Below are positions 1 to 10,211 of a DNA stretch of 64,000 nucleotides, piece after piece. Source of the stretch: Candidula unifasciata (Eukaryota > Mollusca > Gastropoda > Stylommatophora > Geomitridae); contig CAJHNH020008546.1 of assembly GCA_905116865.2 (NCBI GenBank), positions 67,501-131,500 on the forward strand, written 5' to 3'. The first letter of the stretch is position 1; each line of letters starts with the position of its first letter. Below the pieces are notes generated by a model. It did not search any database. It saw only the letters and a list, made by a program, of their open reading frames with translations, and was not told the DNA's origin. The translations under genes and the position numbers were made by a program.

Positions 1-234
1 AAGGTTATTTCTCGTCCTAGGGCACACAGGCGTGCACAATTAAATATTTAAATATAGTTTTCTCATTAAATTATATTTCAATGAGGAGGTTATTAGGCCT
101 GCAAGGAAGGCTGCTTTGGAAAACCGGCGAGAAATGGACTAGGCTGAATTACCTAATCTTCTACGAAAGGTAAGACGTTGGCGAGGTTCTAGTGGCGAAT
201 GTCAATCTGCAACCATCATCAACGTCATTATCAT

Positions 235-1200
235 CATCGTCATTATCATCATCGTCATCATCATTCTTAAGTGCCTTGCCAGCTGGCGTATGCGTTCATG
301 CGTCGCTACAGACCTCAGTCTTTGGTGTTCTGGATCAATTATACTGATGATATTCCTCCATGGCACGGTCTTAAGCCATCCACCATCATTTATCTTGGTC
401 TGCCCCTGCCTCTTCTACCAGTGATCTTTCCAGTCGTCACGATATTTTCCAGTGCTCCTTTTCTCATTAAATGACCAAGGAATTTGTGTTTGTCTCCTTC
501 TAATTGTTATATTTAATGTTTTACTTTCATTAGTAATTTCCAGGCATTCAATGTTGGTTATTCTGGCAGTCCAAGGTATTCACACCATTCTTTTCAAAAA
601 CATCTCAGTTGCCTCCAAACTCTTCTTAATTCGTTTGCTCACATTCACTGCCATACAACAGAAAAGGCTCGATATAACATTTCAATACTCGTCCCCCCCC
701 CCCCCCTTGATATTTAATGAGAGTGATTTATCACATAAAATACTTCTCATCTTCTGAAAAGCTACCTTTGCCTAGCCAATTCTGCTTTTAATTTCTGTCA
801 CACATCGTCCATCTGAAGTTATGAATGTTCGGAAATATATTAATTTATTGACTTGGTTAAGCACATTCCCTTCTATTGCTATGTCATATTTTAGAGTTAT
901 CTTCTTCTTTGATATAACCATTGTTTCTGTTTTCTTGATATTCAGTTAGTCCATTTTTTGCACTCTGTAGTAGAACAATGTCTAATAGTTGTATGTCTTC
1001 TGCGTTTTCAGCTATTAACACTGTATCATCTACATAACGAAGATTGTTTATATTATAACCTTCAACTAGTATTCCTGGTATATCCTTTACCTCCCTTGTT
1101 ATTATTTCACTATAGATAGAGAAGAACGCAGACAAAACACATCCTTGTCTCTTTCCTTGCCTTATCTGTTCATATCTGCCTACTTTATTTCCCAATTTAA
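235..1200 (-). mobile_element. LINE ORF2 fragment, reverse transcriptase with YVDD
   Basis: On the minus strand 1195-884 encodes IRQGKRQGCVLS followed by LRYVDDTVLIAENAED, which are reverse transcriptase motifs B and C. Further frames to about 300 read as the C-terminal part (IPWTARITN). The copy is split by frameshifts and stops. ATC/GTC trinucleotides at 240-265 on the plus strand would be its 3' tail. It resembles RTE-type endonuclease-reverse transcriptase LINEs and is a dead copy. Confidence 0.75.
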
Positions 1201-1229
1201 TTTCTGCTTCTTGCTTTCATAAACAAAAC

Positions 1230-1395
1230 AAAAAATCAGACCGGAAAAACAAATTGAGACTTGTGTGGCCAGAAAAGAGAACTATGCAGAAAGCCAAAGA
1301 TGAATAATAAGCCAACACAGTACAGATATCAATAGCCGCTATGCGCTGCGGGATTTACTGATGAGGGGATCCGAGCACAAATGAACTAAGTGGTT
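1230..1395 (+). mobile_element. LINE tail fragment
   Basis: The stretch around TGCGGGATTTACTGA matches a second copy at 34430-34500 (TGCTGCGGGATTTACTGA), where it follows a decayed LINE C-terminus. It abuts repeat D at about 1400. Only the similarity between the two copies supports it. Confidence 0.4.
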
Positions 1396-1399
1396 CGAT

Positions 1400-1626
1400 G
1401 TCTGACTGACTGACTTTCTACCCCACCAGGACATCACACAAGCGATAAACACCCGATGACACAATGTGCCACCATGTGAATGAGGATCACCGTGGAGAGG
1501 TCCCAGAAACCGAGTTCAGCCTTTAGGCCATATCTATAGCCAGGCTATATTGCGGCCCTTGGCAAGAGCCAGAGTAGGGCTTCAAAAAAGGAAAAATGTC
1601 GTCCTAACCAGGACGGGAAGTAACAT
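1400..1626 (+). repeat. Repeat D copy 1
   Basis: A full-length copy opens with (TGAC)n and then TTTCTACCCCACCAGGACAT. It has the internal GATAAACACC and GAGAGGTCCCAGAAACC boxes and ends at a small hairpin (GTCCTaaccAGGAC). The family is described in the findings. Confidence 0.8.
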
Positions 1627-2125
1627 ATATTATGTCATGGTTCGATGTGCAAGGGGGATAATCTGTTCACAAAGAATCTAATATCACTAACGACTTACAA
1701 TTTGCACATACCTAGTTGGGAATTCTCCTCAACACTCCCTGAACAGCCACCAATCAACTGTGGGTTGAATTCATTTTCGGGAGTAATGGACACCTGTGCC
1801 ACACGAAACAATGGGTTAATTTATCACACAACGGATACAGACTTCTCTGCATGTTAACTCCTGACCTTTGTGCTTACATCCTTTAGCAACAAATGTCTTT
1901 ACATGTGTGTTATCAGAGGCGTCAATACCATTTACCATTTAGCATATTATCATTATTATAAAGCACTAAAACAAAGTTTAGGTTTCGTTCGCCGTCCCCA
2001 GACCTTACATAATTTGTAAGGGGACCGACACCCACTCAGTGCACCACCCCCTTTTTTTCTGGGTGTTTTCTTTGCATTGGCGCCCCTATATGCTTATTTA
2101 AGTCTATGGGTAAATGAGACTTTAT

Positions 2126-2127
<2 letters not shown>
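1627..2127. other. No gene seen
   Basis: This stretch holds short open frames only. A pyrimidine-rich run lies near 2046-2060. No motif, repeat family or exon was recognised. Confidence 0.5.

Positions 2128-2189
<62 letters not shown>
2128..2189. repeat. (GA)n microsatellite
   Basis: A near-perfect run of about 31 GA units on the plus strand. Confidence 0.97.
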
Positions 2190-2192
<3 letters not shown>

Positions 2193-2291
2193 GGGTAATT
2201 AAAAGCAAAGGATCATTTAAGTCCATTTTGTCAGATAGTTTTACAGTACCCGCTTAGTGCGAGCGAGAATTAGCATTTATAAGTATCAAGG

Positions 2292-2510
2292 CTCAGCTCG
2301 CTAGCTCAGTTGGCTAAACCTGACTTCGCGGCGACCGGGTGACGAACTTGTGGGCGGGTTCATGCCCAGGGGTGGGCAGAAAAGCCACATTTCTCCCAGA
2401 TTTACGGTATATATCATGCAATCAAGATCGAAGAGTAGCGATATCCATAGTACCGACCCAAAGGGTTAACAGCTCATTGTTTCTGGATATTCAAAAAAAG
2501 GAAAAAAAAA
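2292..2510 (+). mobile_element. SINE-4 copy
   Basis: A tRNA-like head carries an A box (TAGCTCAGTTGG) and a B box (GGGTTCATGCCC), followed by a body with GCCACATTTCTCCCAGATTT and an A-rich end. It matches the inverted copies at 43290 and 54745. Confidence 0.8.
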
Positions 2511-2519
2511 AGTATCAAT

Positions 2520-3094
2520 AGAAGTCTCTATGGTAAAGAGTCTGAGTCATTTGCCTCGTACATAAAGGCTCTGGGTTCGATTTGAACTTTGTCTCTTAGT
2601 TTGCGAGTTCAGGTGTTTTCGATATTCTTAGGCGTCGTTAGTGGTTCTATGAATATTCGTGCTTTTTGAGATGTCTACAAAGCGGAAGACAGCTGTTCTG
2701 CCACCAGACAGGGTCATAATGGGAATCTTGTGCAAATATGCTCATACTTTTCCATTTAAACATAAAAAAATACAACGAATTCATTACTTTAGTAGAAGCT
2801 AGACATTTATACACCTTGTTTAAAATAGATGCACACGGAGTTGCAAATTGGATGTCACATTTATTAAGTATGTTTCGACAAAACGTAAACTGAAGTCAAC
2901 GAAAAAAAAAAAACTCGTATCACTAGTCGCGTGAAATTAAAAGCAATAAAACAGAACATCCAACTCTGAATTAACTGCCAATTAATGCCTTTGTTGTACC
3001 ACTTTTTCTGTGCTGGCGGAGGGGGGGGGGGAGGGCGGGGGAGGGGGATTTGAGACTGAGGATTTAGGGCCGCATGACTAGTGCTGTCGCCACG
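2520..3094. other. No gene seen
   Basis: AT-rich DNA with a poly-G/GGGA tract at 3018-3050. Nothing coding was recognised. Confidence 0.5.
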
Positions 3095-3225
3095 ACTGTG
3101 CAGGTGGGGATTTTATTTTCCCCTGACGAAAAAACAAAATCCCCAGCCTTACCGGGGATTCGAACCCGGATTTCCCGCTTGGTAGCCCAGCGTTCCAACC
3201 GTTCGGCCATAATTTAACCCCCGAG
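3095..3225 (-). mobile_element. SINE-3 head fragment
   Basis: Read on the minus strand, a tRNA-like head with a B box (GGGTTCGAATCCCCGG) is followed by a short piece of SINE-3 body. The rest of the body is missing. Confidence 0.65.
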
Positions 3226-3885
3226 CGTAAACAGTTTCAAAAACGCAGACTCAAGTGATATTGTACTCTCTTTTTAATCAGTGTTTGATTCGATTCCTAG
3301 CCTTGCAGAAGAGCGGGCAATTGTGCACGTTTTATTCCACCGACAGATGGTGTCTATCTCGTATGGGTCACAATGCTAAACGTCTCGCTGAACTTTAAAG
3401 TTGTGAATGAAACTCTAGGCTATTTTTATAGCTTCTAAAGTTCTGATATGCAAGGGGATCGGAGGATTAAGTGGGGGGGGGGGGGGCGATAATAGTAAAT
3501 TACACAATGATTAGTTAAAGAATAGTAAATGACCCTTACCACAGTTAGCTTGTTATGCATAAATTTACCACCAACTAGTGTAAAACCAGTCAAGCCGTCT
3601 GCTTATTCGTTTCCCGACACACCTGAATCCTCTTCACATATATCAAGGACGATAACTACCCGGGATCTCTGAATCAATGCTTGCCATTCCACATGAAGCA
3701 TACCACTCTCCAACTTTCCCAGAATGCTAATCTGTTACAATAGTGAAATGTGCATGCAGCTGGTTCTAACGCCATTGGAAGGCTATATGGACTGTCTTCA
3801 TCTCTATTTTCAGACTAGATGTGGTGTTATGATATGGCAGACTTTGTTGCACTAAAAGTCGTTTATTTGCTTTCGATATAAACCC
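3226..3885. other. No gene seen
   Basis: Unique-looking DNA with a poly-G run near 3472-3486. I searched here for the missing downstream cadherin exon and found no DxNDN-type motif. Confidence 0.5.
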
Positions 3886-3889
3886 CTTT

Positions 3890-4235
3890 GGATGTAACAT
3901 CAAGATTAAACAAAGCAAATCATGCATTTGCCATGCTTAACAATATATGGCAGTCAAATGGATTTAGTTTGAAGACAAAACTCAGAATATACAAGAACAA
4001 CATTTAAAAAATACTATTATACGACAGTGAATGTTGGAAAATGACAGCGGGAATTACACATAAACTTGAGACTTTTTAAGATAAATGTTTGAGGAGAATT
4101 CTAAAAATTTGTTGGCCAAACAAGATCACAAATGAAGAACTGAGGAGGAAAACTGAATGTGCATAACTGGAAAATGTTATCAAAGTAAGACGATGGAGAT
4201 GGCTTGGACATGTTTGCAGAATGCATTGTGATACT
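3890..4235 (+). mobile_element. LINE reverse transcriptase C-terminal fragment
   Basis: The plus strand reads SRLNKANHAFAMLNNIW, then LLYDSECWKM, then CLRRILKICWPNKITNEEL and RRWRWLGHVCRM. This is the characteristic order at the end of LINE ORF2. Several in-frame stops show it is dead. It runs into a SINE-1 copy. Confidence 0.8.
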
Positions 4236-4239
4236 CTGG

Positions 4240-4350
4240 CAAAAAACAGCTCTCCGGTGGACAGCAGATAATACCACTGTCGAAACAGACGCAAGGCAAT
4301 TGGCCTGCAGTTGGAATCGAACCCGCCACCCTAGCATTACGAAGCGTTCG
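4240..4350 (-). mobile_element. SINE-1 copy
   Basis: On the minus strand a tRNA-like B box (GGGTTCGATTCCAACTGC) is followed by TTGCCTTGCGTCTGTTTCGA. This matches the copy at 18355-18500. Confidence 0.7.
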
Positions 4351-4530
4351 CATCGACGTAGATACAGAACCGATATCTTTCTTCAGGTCTAATTTAAAAT
4401 GCGACAAAACACTATTTTATTAAAACGAAGACGTGGCGAAATATGGGACCAAATAGCAATGTCCCGTTTATATAATATTACGTATCGTTAGGATACAGTT
4501 GTAAGATAAAATGTTAATAAATTATTTTAC

Positions 4531-4670
4531 CCTCAGAAAGACGCTTGCCGCCATGGGAGGATTCCCAGAATCAGTGGCAGTTATAGACTCCAGGTGTGAA
4601 GTCTGGGTCTCGTAATCTGGAGGTGTTTTTATCGTTACCTTACCGCTGTCAGGATCGATACTGAACATAT
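4531..4670 (-). CDS. Cadherin gene, exon h (second half of the fourth EC repeat)
   Basis: The exon is 140 nt (2 + 46 codons) with acceptor TTCTTCCGCAG and donor CTGAGG|GTAAAA. The protein shows MFSIDPDSGKVTI, PDYE and the strand motif ITATDSGNPPMAAS, a canonical EC second half. It stops before the expected DVNDNxP linker, which must be in a further exon. I could not find that exon between 1 and 4530, so the gene continues beyond the left edge of the window. Confidence 0.88.
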
Positions 4671-4829
4671 CTGCGGAAGAAATGGTCCAATACTTTGAGA
4701 TTAGTCAGCGCTATTGAAATTCATTTTTATCAAATTGTTTTATTCGTTTTTGTCCAAATCGTTTAACTCGTTCAGTCGCTGAAAAATGTTATAGAAAATG
4801 TATAAAGAAACATTCGAGACATGGGATAA

Positions 4830-5054
4830 CAAAGTATGAGTGGTTGATTTCACAGCAACATCACATTACACTCCTTGTATCATCATCTTCATCATCACCG
4901 CCACCATCAACGTTATTATCATATTATCATCATCATCATTATAAATTCCCATTTTTTACAGTTGAACGTCGTAGGGGTTTGGGGGAGGTGGGGGAGGGGT
5001 GCCCGAGGTTATCAATTGCTAGATGAGTAGCACTTGCTTTTGTCATTCTGCGCC
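4830..5054. repeat. ATC/CATC-rich low-complexity stretch
   Basis: Imperfect (CAT)n runs at 4878-4945 are followed by a GGGGGA tract. This is low complexity and possibly a decayed LINE tail. Confidence 0.5.
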
Positions 5055-5370
5055 GATGTCTCCTTCTTCTGCCTTTCTAACCTCTAATGGAGAATAGGGC
5101 CTCAACCAACTCATATGAAGTCGGTCTATCCTATGCTGCTCTCCCCATATCCTCTCCATCTTTTTAACATCAGTCTCTACCTCCCTTCACAGTGTAATTT
5201 TTTTTTCTTCCTATATTTCTATGTCCCTGTGGGTTCCAGTGCAAAAGACATTCCAGTTGTATTGTTCTCAGGTTTTCTCAACGTATGTCCTATCCAGCGA
5301 CAGCATCTTTTCTCCACACCTTGGTCCACTGGAACCTATTAGGTTCTCTCTCAAAGCTCTACATTTGTGT
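5055..5370 (-). mobile_element. LINE-R1 3' fragment, second copy
   Basis: This segment aligns with the 3' 330 bp of the 12003-14182 element. Both share TTCTGCCTTTCTA, the GGGCCTCAACCAACTCA block and CCTATCCAGCGACAG. It is 5'-truncated near 5370 and ends at TTCTTCTG like the longer copy. Confidence 0.75.
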
Positions 5371-5399
5371 TTTTATCATATTATTTAATTATCTATATT

Positions 5400-5785
5400 C
5401 TGCGAATATAACAAGCAGAACAGCGCATAAATGCATTTGAATATAAATGTTACAGACAGGTTCTAAGAATATCTTGGGTAAAGAAAAGAACAAATGCATC
5501 CATACTTCAAGAGCTAAATATTGAAGAGGGTTGGCTAGTAAAGACAATAAAACAAAGAAAATTGAAATATTTTGGTCACTTGAAACGTCATGGAAGTCTA
5601 GAGAGAACAATAATGGAGGGGTATATGCCTGGGAAGAGAGGAAGAGGAAGGCCAAGGAGAAGATGGGTGCAGGATGTGGCAGATGATCTCCAGATGGATG
5701 TATCAGACGCAGGACATCTTGCTCAGGATAGGAAGGTTTTCCGGAGGGTTGTTATGGCAGCGAGGTTCCGCGAGGGACATGCCAC
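5400..5785 (+). mobile_element. LINE-R2-like ORF2 C-terminus
   Basis: The frame reads CYRQVLRISWVKKRTNA, then LKYFGHLKRHGSLERTI, then GKRGRGRPRRRWVQDVAD and stops at TGA. It is a typical RTE-type LINE C-terminus and is intact from about 5420. A (TGAA)n tail follows immediately, as expected for a 3' end. Confidence 0.82.
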
Positions 5786-5866
5786 TGAATGAATGAATGA
5801 ATGAATGAATGAATGAATGAATGAATGAATGAATGAATGAATGAATGAATGAATGAATGAATGAAT
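5786..5866. repeat. (TGAA)n microsatellite, LINE tail
   Basis: About 20 units of TGAA begin inside the last codons of the LINE frame at 5785. The run most likely grew from the element's 3' tail. Confidence 0.9.
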
Positions 5867-6055
5867 ATTTTGCGAAGGCAACAAACGTGGAAATATTGTT
5901 AACAATCTGCAATATGCTGACGATGTAGTTTTGATCGCTGAAAATGAAACACAGCTGCAAGAAATAATGGATATAATCGTAACGAAAAGTGAAAACAAAG
6001 GTCTAAGTTTGAACAGCAGCAAAACAGAAGCACTGGTAGTTACCAGAAAAAAAAA
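5867..6055 (+). mobile_element. LINE reverse transcriptase fragment with YADD
   Basis: An open plus-strand frame reads NNLQYADDVVLIAENETQ, then ENKGLSLNSSKTEALVV. This is catalytic motif C of a reverse transcriptase and the following helix. It lies downstream of a complete C-terminus and tail, so it is a separate copy. Confidence 0.82.
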
Positions 6056-6244
6056 ATACAAATTATTATTTATAACGAATTACAGTTGCAAACATTTTCT
6101 CGTATAATATATTGGGCTCCGTGCGGCCAGAAGACTTATATCCCTCTAGTGACATAAAAGGCCTCAAATGACCTAATTATTGATTTTTATATTTCCTTAG
6201 ATAAACGTTAGGCGCCTACTAGGTGGCGATAAAAAAAGATTTGA

Positions 6245-6460
6245 GGTCCCATGTGGGACAAATTTTTTCGTTTTTTTAAAGCCCCAACCTGGCTGTTGCC
6301 GGAATCCCTAATATAACCTAACTAATTAGTTAAATGGGGTTTCTTTGACCTCTCCACGCGTGATCCTCGTCTGCGTGGTGGTACTTTGTTTCACCGGATG
6401 TTTATCGATCTGTGTGATGCCATGTGGAGTAAAACTTCAATCAGTCTGTGAGGTGGCGAC
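6245..6460 (-). repeat. Repeat D copy 2
   Basis: An inverted copy runs from the hairpin end (GTCCCATGTGGGAC) through AAAGCCCC and GACCTCTCCACG to the CAGTCTG end. Only the order of conserved boxes is kept; the sequence is divergent. Confidence 0.72.
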
Positions 6461-6944
6461 TCCTTGTGTATATGTCAAAAACCAACCAGTAGAACAAAAC
6501 GTGATTGAAAAGAAAAATCAGAAACACTGTTAACAAGAACTCAGAGACAAACAAAAAGAGTCAAATATTAAAAGAAACAATCACTAAAAGAATTGGTAAT
6601 TTAGTGTCTATATATCAATCTGAGGGTTGACACTGTGTTATCTTGGACGATATCTGCATTTACTTCTAATGTTGGGCTAGGCACAACGAAATTCACGCTT
6701 CACATCAAGTTTAAAGCTGAAAATCCGGATTATTACAAGTACAAATTCATTCAGAAGCATCCCACCCTAAACTTTCTCAAGCCTCTTCAGGTAGCGTCCC
6801 CACCCCTGCCCCCGAGACAAGTGGTATAAACCAAACAACTTCCAGAAAAAGCGCCTCCATTTCTCTGCAGAACGCCCCTATTGGCTACTTGACCTGTGAG
6901 TATTTTATTTCTTAAGAGCCAGGCACCACTAGTAACCCCCCATA
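6461..6944. other. No gene seen
   Basis: AT-rich, unique-looking DNA. No repeat family was recognised. Confidence 0.45.
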
Positions 6945-7140
6945 GTGTCACCACTGACCTCGGGGGTTGGGTCATGGCGGAGCTAGACTTAAAAAAAAAA
7001 AAAAAGACTTTGGCTCTTAGGTTGACCCAGCCTTGAATGGGTCCCACGCACATTCCTTGGAAGAAAAAGCGGCCGCGTGATGCTGGCACATCACCAACCC
7101 AGTGCCGACTGGTCCTCAAAATTTGTTTCCGATTCCTTTA
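6945..7140 (+). mobile_element. SINE-2 body fragment
   Basis: The segment carries GGCTCTTAGGTTGACCCAGC, GCGTGATGCTGGCACATCAC and GTGCCGACTGGTC, in the same order as the complete SINE-2 copies at 46310 and 48525. A poly-A run near 6990-7005 splits it. Confidence 0.65.
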
Positions 7141-8060
7141 AAGAAACAAATTAAAAGTGTGATCACTTTCAGGTTGCTGATAGCTAGCCGAGGCTGCTAA
7201 CAGTCTCCGCCTATATTTGTGGTCTGGGTTATTTGCGTCACTTTCGTGACACAATTCTAGTATTTGGGCCGTCTCTGGGCTTAATGCCTCCTTTCGAGTC
7301 AGACCGCTCGTCCTCTACCCTGTTGTTAACTGTGTATTTCTCTCCTTTTCCTTCGTGGTGTTTCCTCTTGGGTTCATTTCCCTCTGATTTGGCCAGGAGT
7401 ATTTCGTAGGATAGCGAGCTTTTCTACACAACGTCCTTTTATTTATAGTTTCAGAATTTTGAGTATTTTATTTTCTCAAAAAGTACTGAAAAAGGTTTTT
7501 GATTTTGGATGGTTCCGAAATATGAAAATATTCCGCGTGTGACCATAATGGTCTTATAGTTGTCTTCCTGCAACAAGAACGGGTTAATTATGTCGTGGAT
7601 ATGTGTGTGAAATGTTATGTTGAGCCTCAAAGCGGTTCTATTCGCTATTTGTTATTGTATATTCTGGTTGTGTCGATTTAGGTTGGCAGCTAGGCTCCGG
7701 TGTGCGTAAATACCTTATACCCGGAGCACCCAGCTCACGTTTTGAGATCCAAATGTTCGGCGATGAGAATTGGGTACCGAACTCAAGTGCTCTCTGTGGG
7801 AAGAGGCAGGAAAGGGGGAGGGAAAAGGGGGCTGGAGGCCATTCAATATTTTCTCGTCGTTGCCGTCTCACCGGATTCTAGCGTGGCCTTTAGCCGGGAT
7901 TATACGTATCACGTCACCAACCTTTGCTTACAGCCCACTGATGGGGTGGAATTGATGGTTAAGTGTTCTAGTCCTGTCAGTGTCTACAAAAGATAGGTCC
8001 AGCCCTATATACAGAACAGGCCTGAAGTGGGTAAACGAGTATTTTATTTTATATACAAGT
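7141..8060. other. No gene seen
   Basis: A segment at 7380-7425 (CTGATTTGGCCAGG and following) recurs at 53310-53340, so part of this belongs to an unnamed dispersed repeat. A poly-C run lies near 8066-8079. No exon was recognised. Confidence 0.45.
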
Positions 8061-8434
8061 CATACCCCCCCCCCCCCCCAAACCCCACAATGACTTCTGG
8101 AGCGCCGCCAAAAACGCAGTTACCTAATTATTGGTTTACGAGTCATGAACCTCCAGTGACTCTTCAAATCCCTTTTAATAAAAGTCCTAATTGTCGATTT
8201 TTAATTTTTTTTTTTAATACAGTCAAACAACCCCTGGCAAAACCAGCGCCCACAAAAATACTTAATTGCCGCTTTTTATACCACTTACAATTAAGCAGCC
8301 TAAAAATTATATGGCTAAGCACCAGCAAGGAGATCAAAATTAGAATTTTCAGAGCACGCTTCTTGTAACAACATCCTGGTGTGAGTCGTGGACTATCTCC
8401 CAGTCCTTAAGAAAGAGAATAGGGGCTGTTGAGC

Positions 8435-8790
8435 TGAAATGCTATAGAAAGATTCTCAGAATGTCTTGGACGAAAAAGAGGAGAAATACTGACATCTTGA
8501 AAGATCTGAACATCAAAGAAGAGTGGCTAATAAACAGCATCATGTCTCGGAAGCTGAAATATTTTGGTCATATCAAGCGCCACGATGGATTGGAAAAAAT
8601 TATAGCAGAGGGCATGACACCAGAAAGGAGGGGCAGGGGCCGACCAACACGAAGATGGGCACAGGGTATAAGTGACTCATTTAGTATGAAAGTGCATGAG
8701 GCGGGAGAGCTGGCGAGAGATCGAGTTTCTTTCAGGCAGACCGTGATGAGAGCGACGTTCTGCAAAGGACCTGCTACTTCATGATGATGA
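8435..8790 (+). mobile_element. LINE-R2 ORF2 C-terminus with (ATG)n tail
   Basis: An open frame encodes SWTKKRRNTDILKDLN, then RKLKYFGHIKRHDGLEKI, then RRGRGRPTRRWAQGI and ends FCKGPATS at a stop. ATGATGATGAT follows as the 3' tail. The 107-codon piece has no break but lacks the endonuclease and reverse transcriptase core, so it is a 5'-truncated insertion in the intron between exons g and h. A minus-strand copy lies at 47364-47745. Confidence 0.85.
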
Positions 8791-8972
8791 TACCACTTAT
8801 ATCTTAAGCTCCTCTGTGTGAACGAGTGAAATTTATTGTACGAATGTAACTTAACTTCCTTTGTCATGACTTCTGACAAATTTTAAACATAGCATGTTCT
8901 CAATATAATAAAAAGTCAAAAATCATAAGTAAATATCTAAAATAAACCTCAAACACTAATGGAACAACTTAC

Positions 8973-9081
8973 CTGAATTCATCGAATATTTCATAGTGCT
9001 ATTTTCTGGGTCCCTGGCTGTTATAATGATAATAGTTGTATTAATCGGCGCATTTTCGTACACACTTGTCGAGTAGAATGA
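8973..9081 (-). CDS. Cadherin gene, exon g (first half of the fourth EC repeat)
   Basis: The exon is 109 nt (36 codons + 1), phase 0 to phase 1, with acceptor AAAAACAG and donor TTCAG|GTAAGT. The protein shows VYEN (xEx site), TTIIIITARDPEN and MKYSMNS. It directly continues the linker PEFSQ of exon f. It is short and was found by motif and splice phase rather than by open-frame length. No Cys is present in this half. Confidence 0.87.
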
Positions 9082-9109
9082 CTGTTTTTAGAAAAAATGA
9101 ATGTGAACA

Positions 9110-9440
9110 TTACAAAAGACGCGATGGCATAGTGCATGATTCAAATACTAGCTGAGATCTTGAAAAGCTATCAGTCTAAGCCGGAAAGGAAATAGAATGA
9201 GAAAGCTCAATGCTATCACAATCATGAAGTCACATAGAGACAGAAGATCAAATGATTTCGTCATCTAGTAAGAATGCAAAACAACCAAAGCCGTCGCTAC
9301 ACATGAAAAGATATAAAAGCAAGAGATCGGCCTAAGAGAATATGGACTGATGACATTAAATAACTTCTACATCGATACGGAATGACAATAGCCATTGCTA
9401 CTCATCTAGCAATGGATCGCAAACTTAAGTCTGAATAGTA
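9110..9440 (+). mobile_element. Possible decayed LINE tail
   Basis: A GRPKR-like stretch (GATCGGCCTAAGAGAATATG) precedes ATGGATCGCAAACTTAAG, which reads as the DR..LK end of a LINE C-terminus. Stops are frequent and no tail is visible. Confidence 0.35.
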
Positions 9441-9607
9441 GAAACAAGCTCAGACCTACCCTTCCCTCGTATTTTCTAAAGTATGCCACAGACCCCATAC
9501 TTTTTAATAAGCATTCAACTGTCCAGACAACAACGTCCTGCTATCAGGAATACATCAGTTAAAAGATTTAGTGTATTTGTGTTCTGTACATGTGGTTTCG
9601 TTGATTA

Positions 9608-9646
9608 TGTAACGTACTGATGAAGGCTATGTAGCCGCAACGTTCA
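9608..9646 (+). ncRNA. Hammerhead-ribozyme-like core, degenerate
   Basis: CTGATGA is followed by a GGCT-ATGT-AGCC stem and then GCAACGTT. The hammerhead core is CUGAUGA, helix II, GAAA. Here the second box is GCAA, so catalysis would be lost. Motifs of this form occur in Penelope-like retroelements. No clear stem I and III pair was established. Confidence 0.3.
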
Positions 9647-9834
9647 CTGTCCATTTGTGTTTGTTATACTGTGAAGCTAAATAGTGTTTTTTTGTTTGAC
9701 TTTATGTTTTTATGATATTTTTATCAATCAAACTGAAGAACTTATTTTCGTTTATAAATAAAAGGGGGAACAAAAACATGGCGGTATAAACTTATTTTTC
9801 AAATTTTTATCGCGGGCTCCTGATATTTGTTCTG

Positions 9835-10020
9835 CAGAGCACAAACCGAGGAAAAACTGGCACAGTGGATATCGCGTTTGCCTGCCGAGACAGTGGTGCC
9901 AGTTCAACTCTCAGAAATGGTAGTGTCTGTTTTCAATCAGTTCGGTTCTGATGTAGACCCGGCCTCATAGAAATGGGTATTAGATCATTTCCGAGATTTC
10001 TTGTGGTGGAAGAAGAGGCG
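9835..10020 (+). mobile_element. Possible tRNA-derived SINE, unassigned
   Basis: CACAGTGGATATCGCG resembles an A box and GCCAGTTCAACTCTC a weak B box about 40 bp later. There is no second copy in this window to confirm a family. Confidence 0.35.
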
Positions 10021-10082
10021 ACGAAGAAACAAACTAGTTATCCTCACCCCATTTTCTGTGGCCTGGACAATTGAATATTGAA

Positions 10083-10195
10083 TTCAGAATCCACATCATA
10101 CATAGCACTCGTAACGTTCACTTAAGCGCTCCGTCGCCATTTTCAGCAGCAAGCGCAGAGTCCCAATTCCGATTGCATCATCGTGACAGTATTTA
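10083..10195 (-). mobile_element. LINE-H 3' fragment
   Basis: The segment with CATAGCACTCG, GCGCTCCGTCGCCAT and CAGCAGCAAGCGCAGAGT matches the last 100 bp of the RNase H-bearing LINE copies. Confidence 0.65.
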
Positions 10196-10211
10196 ACCTT
10201 TAAAGGTAATC

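Noticed and set aside
9608..9646. Functional hammerhead ribozyme
   Set aside because: The GAAA box is GCAA and the remaining helices are not clear, so only a degenerate motif is claimed.
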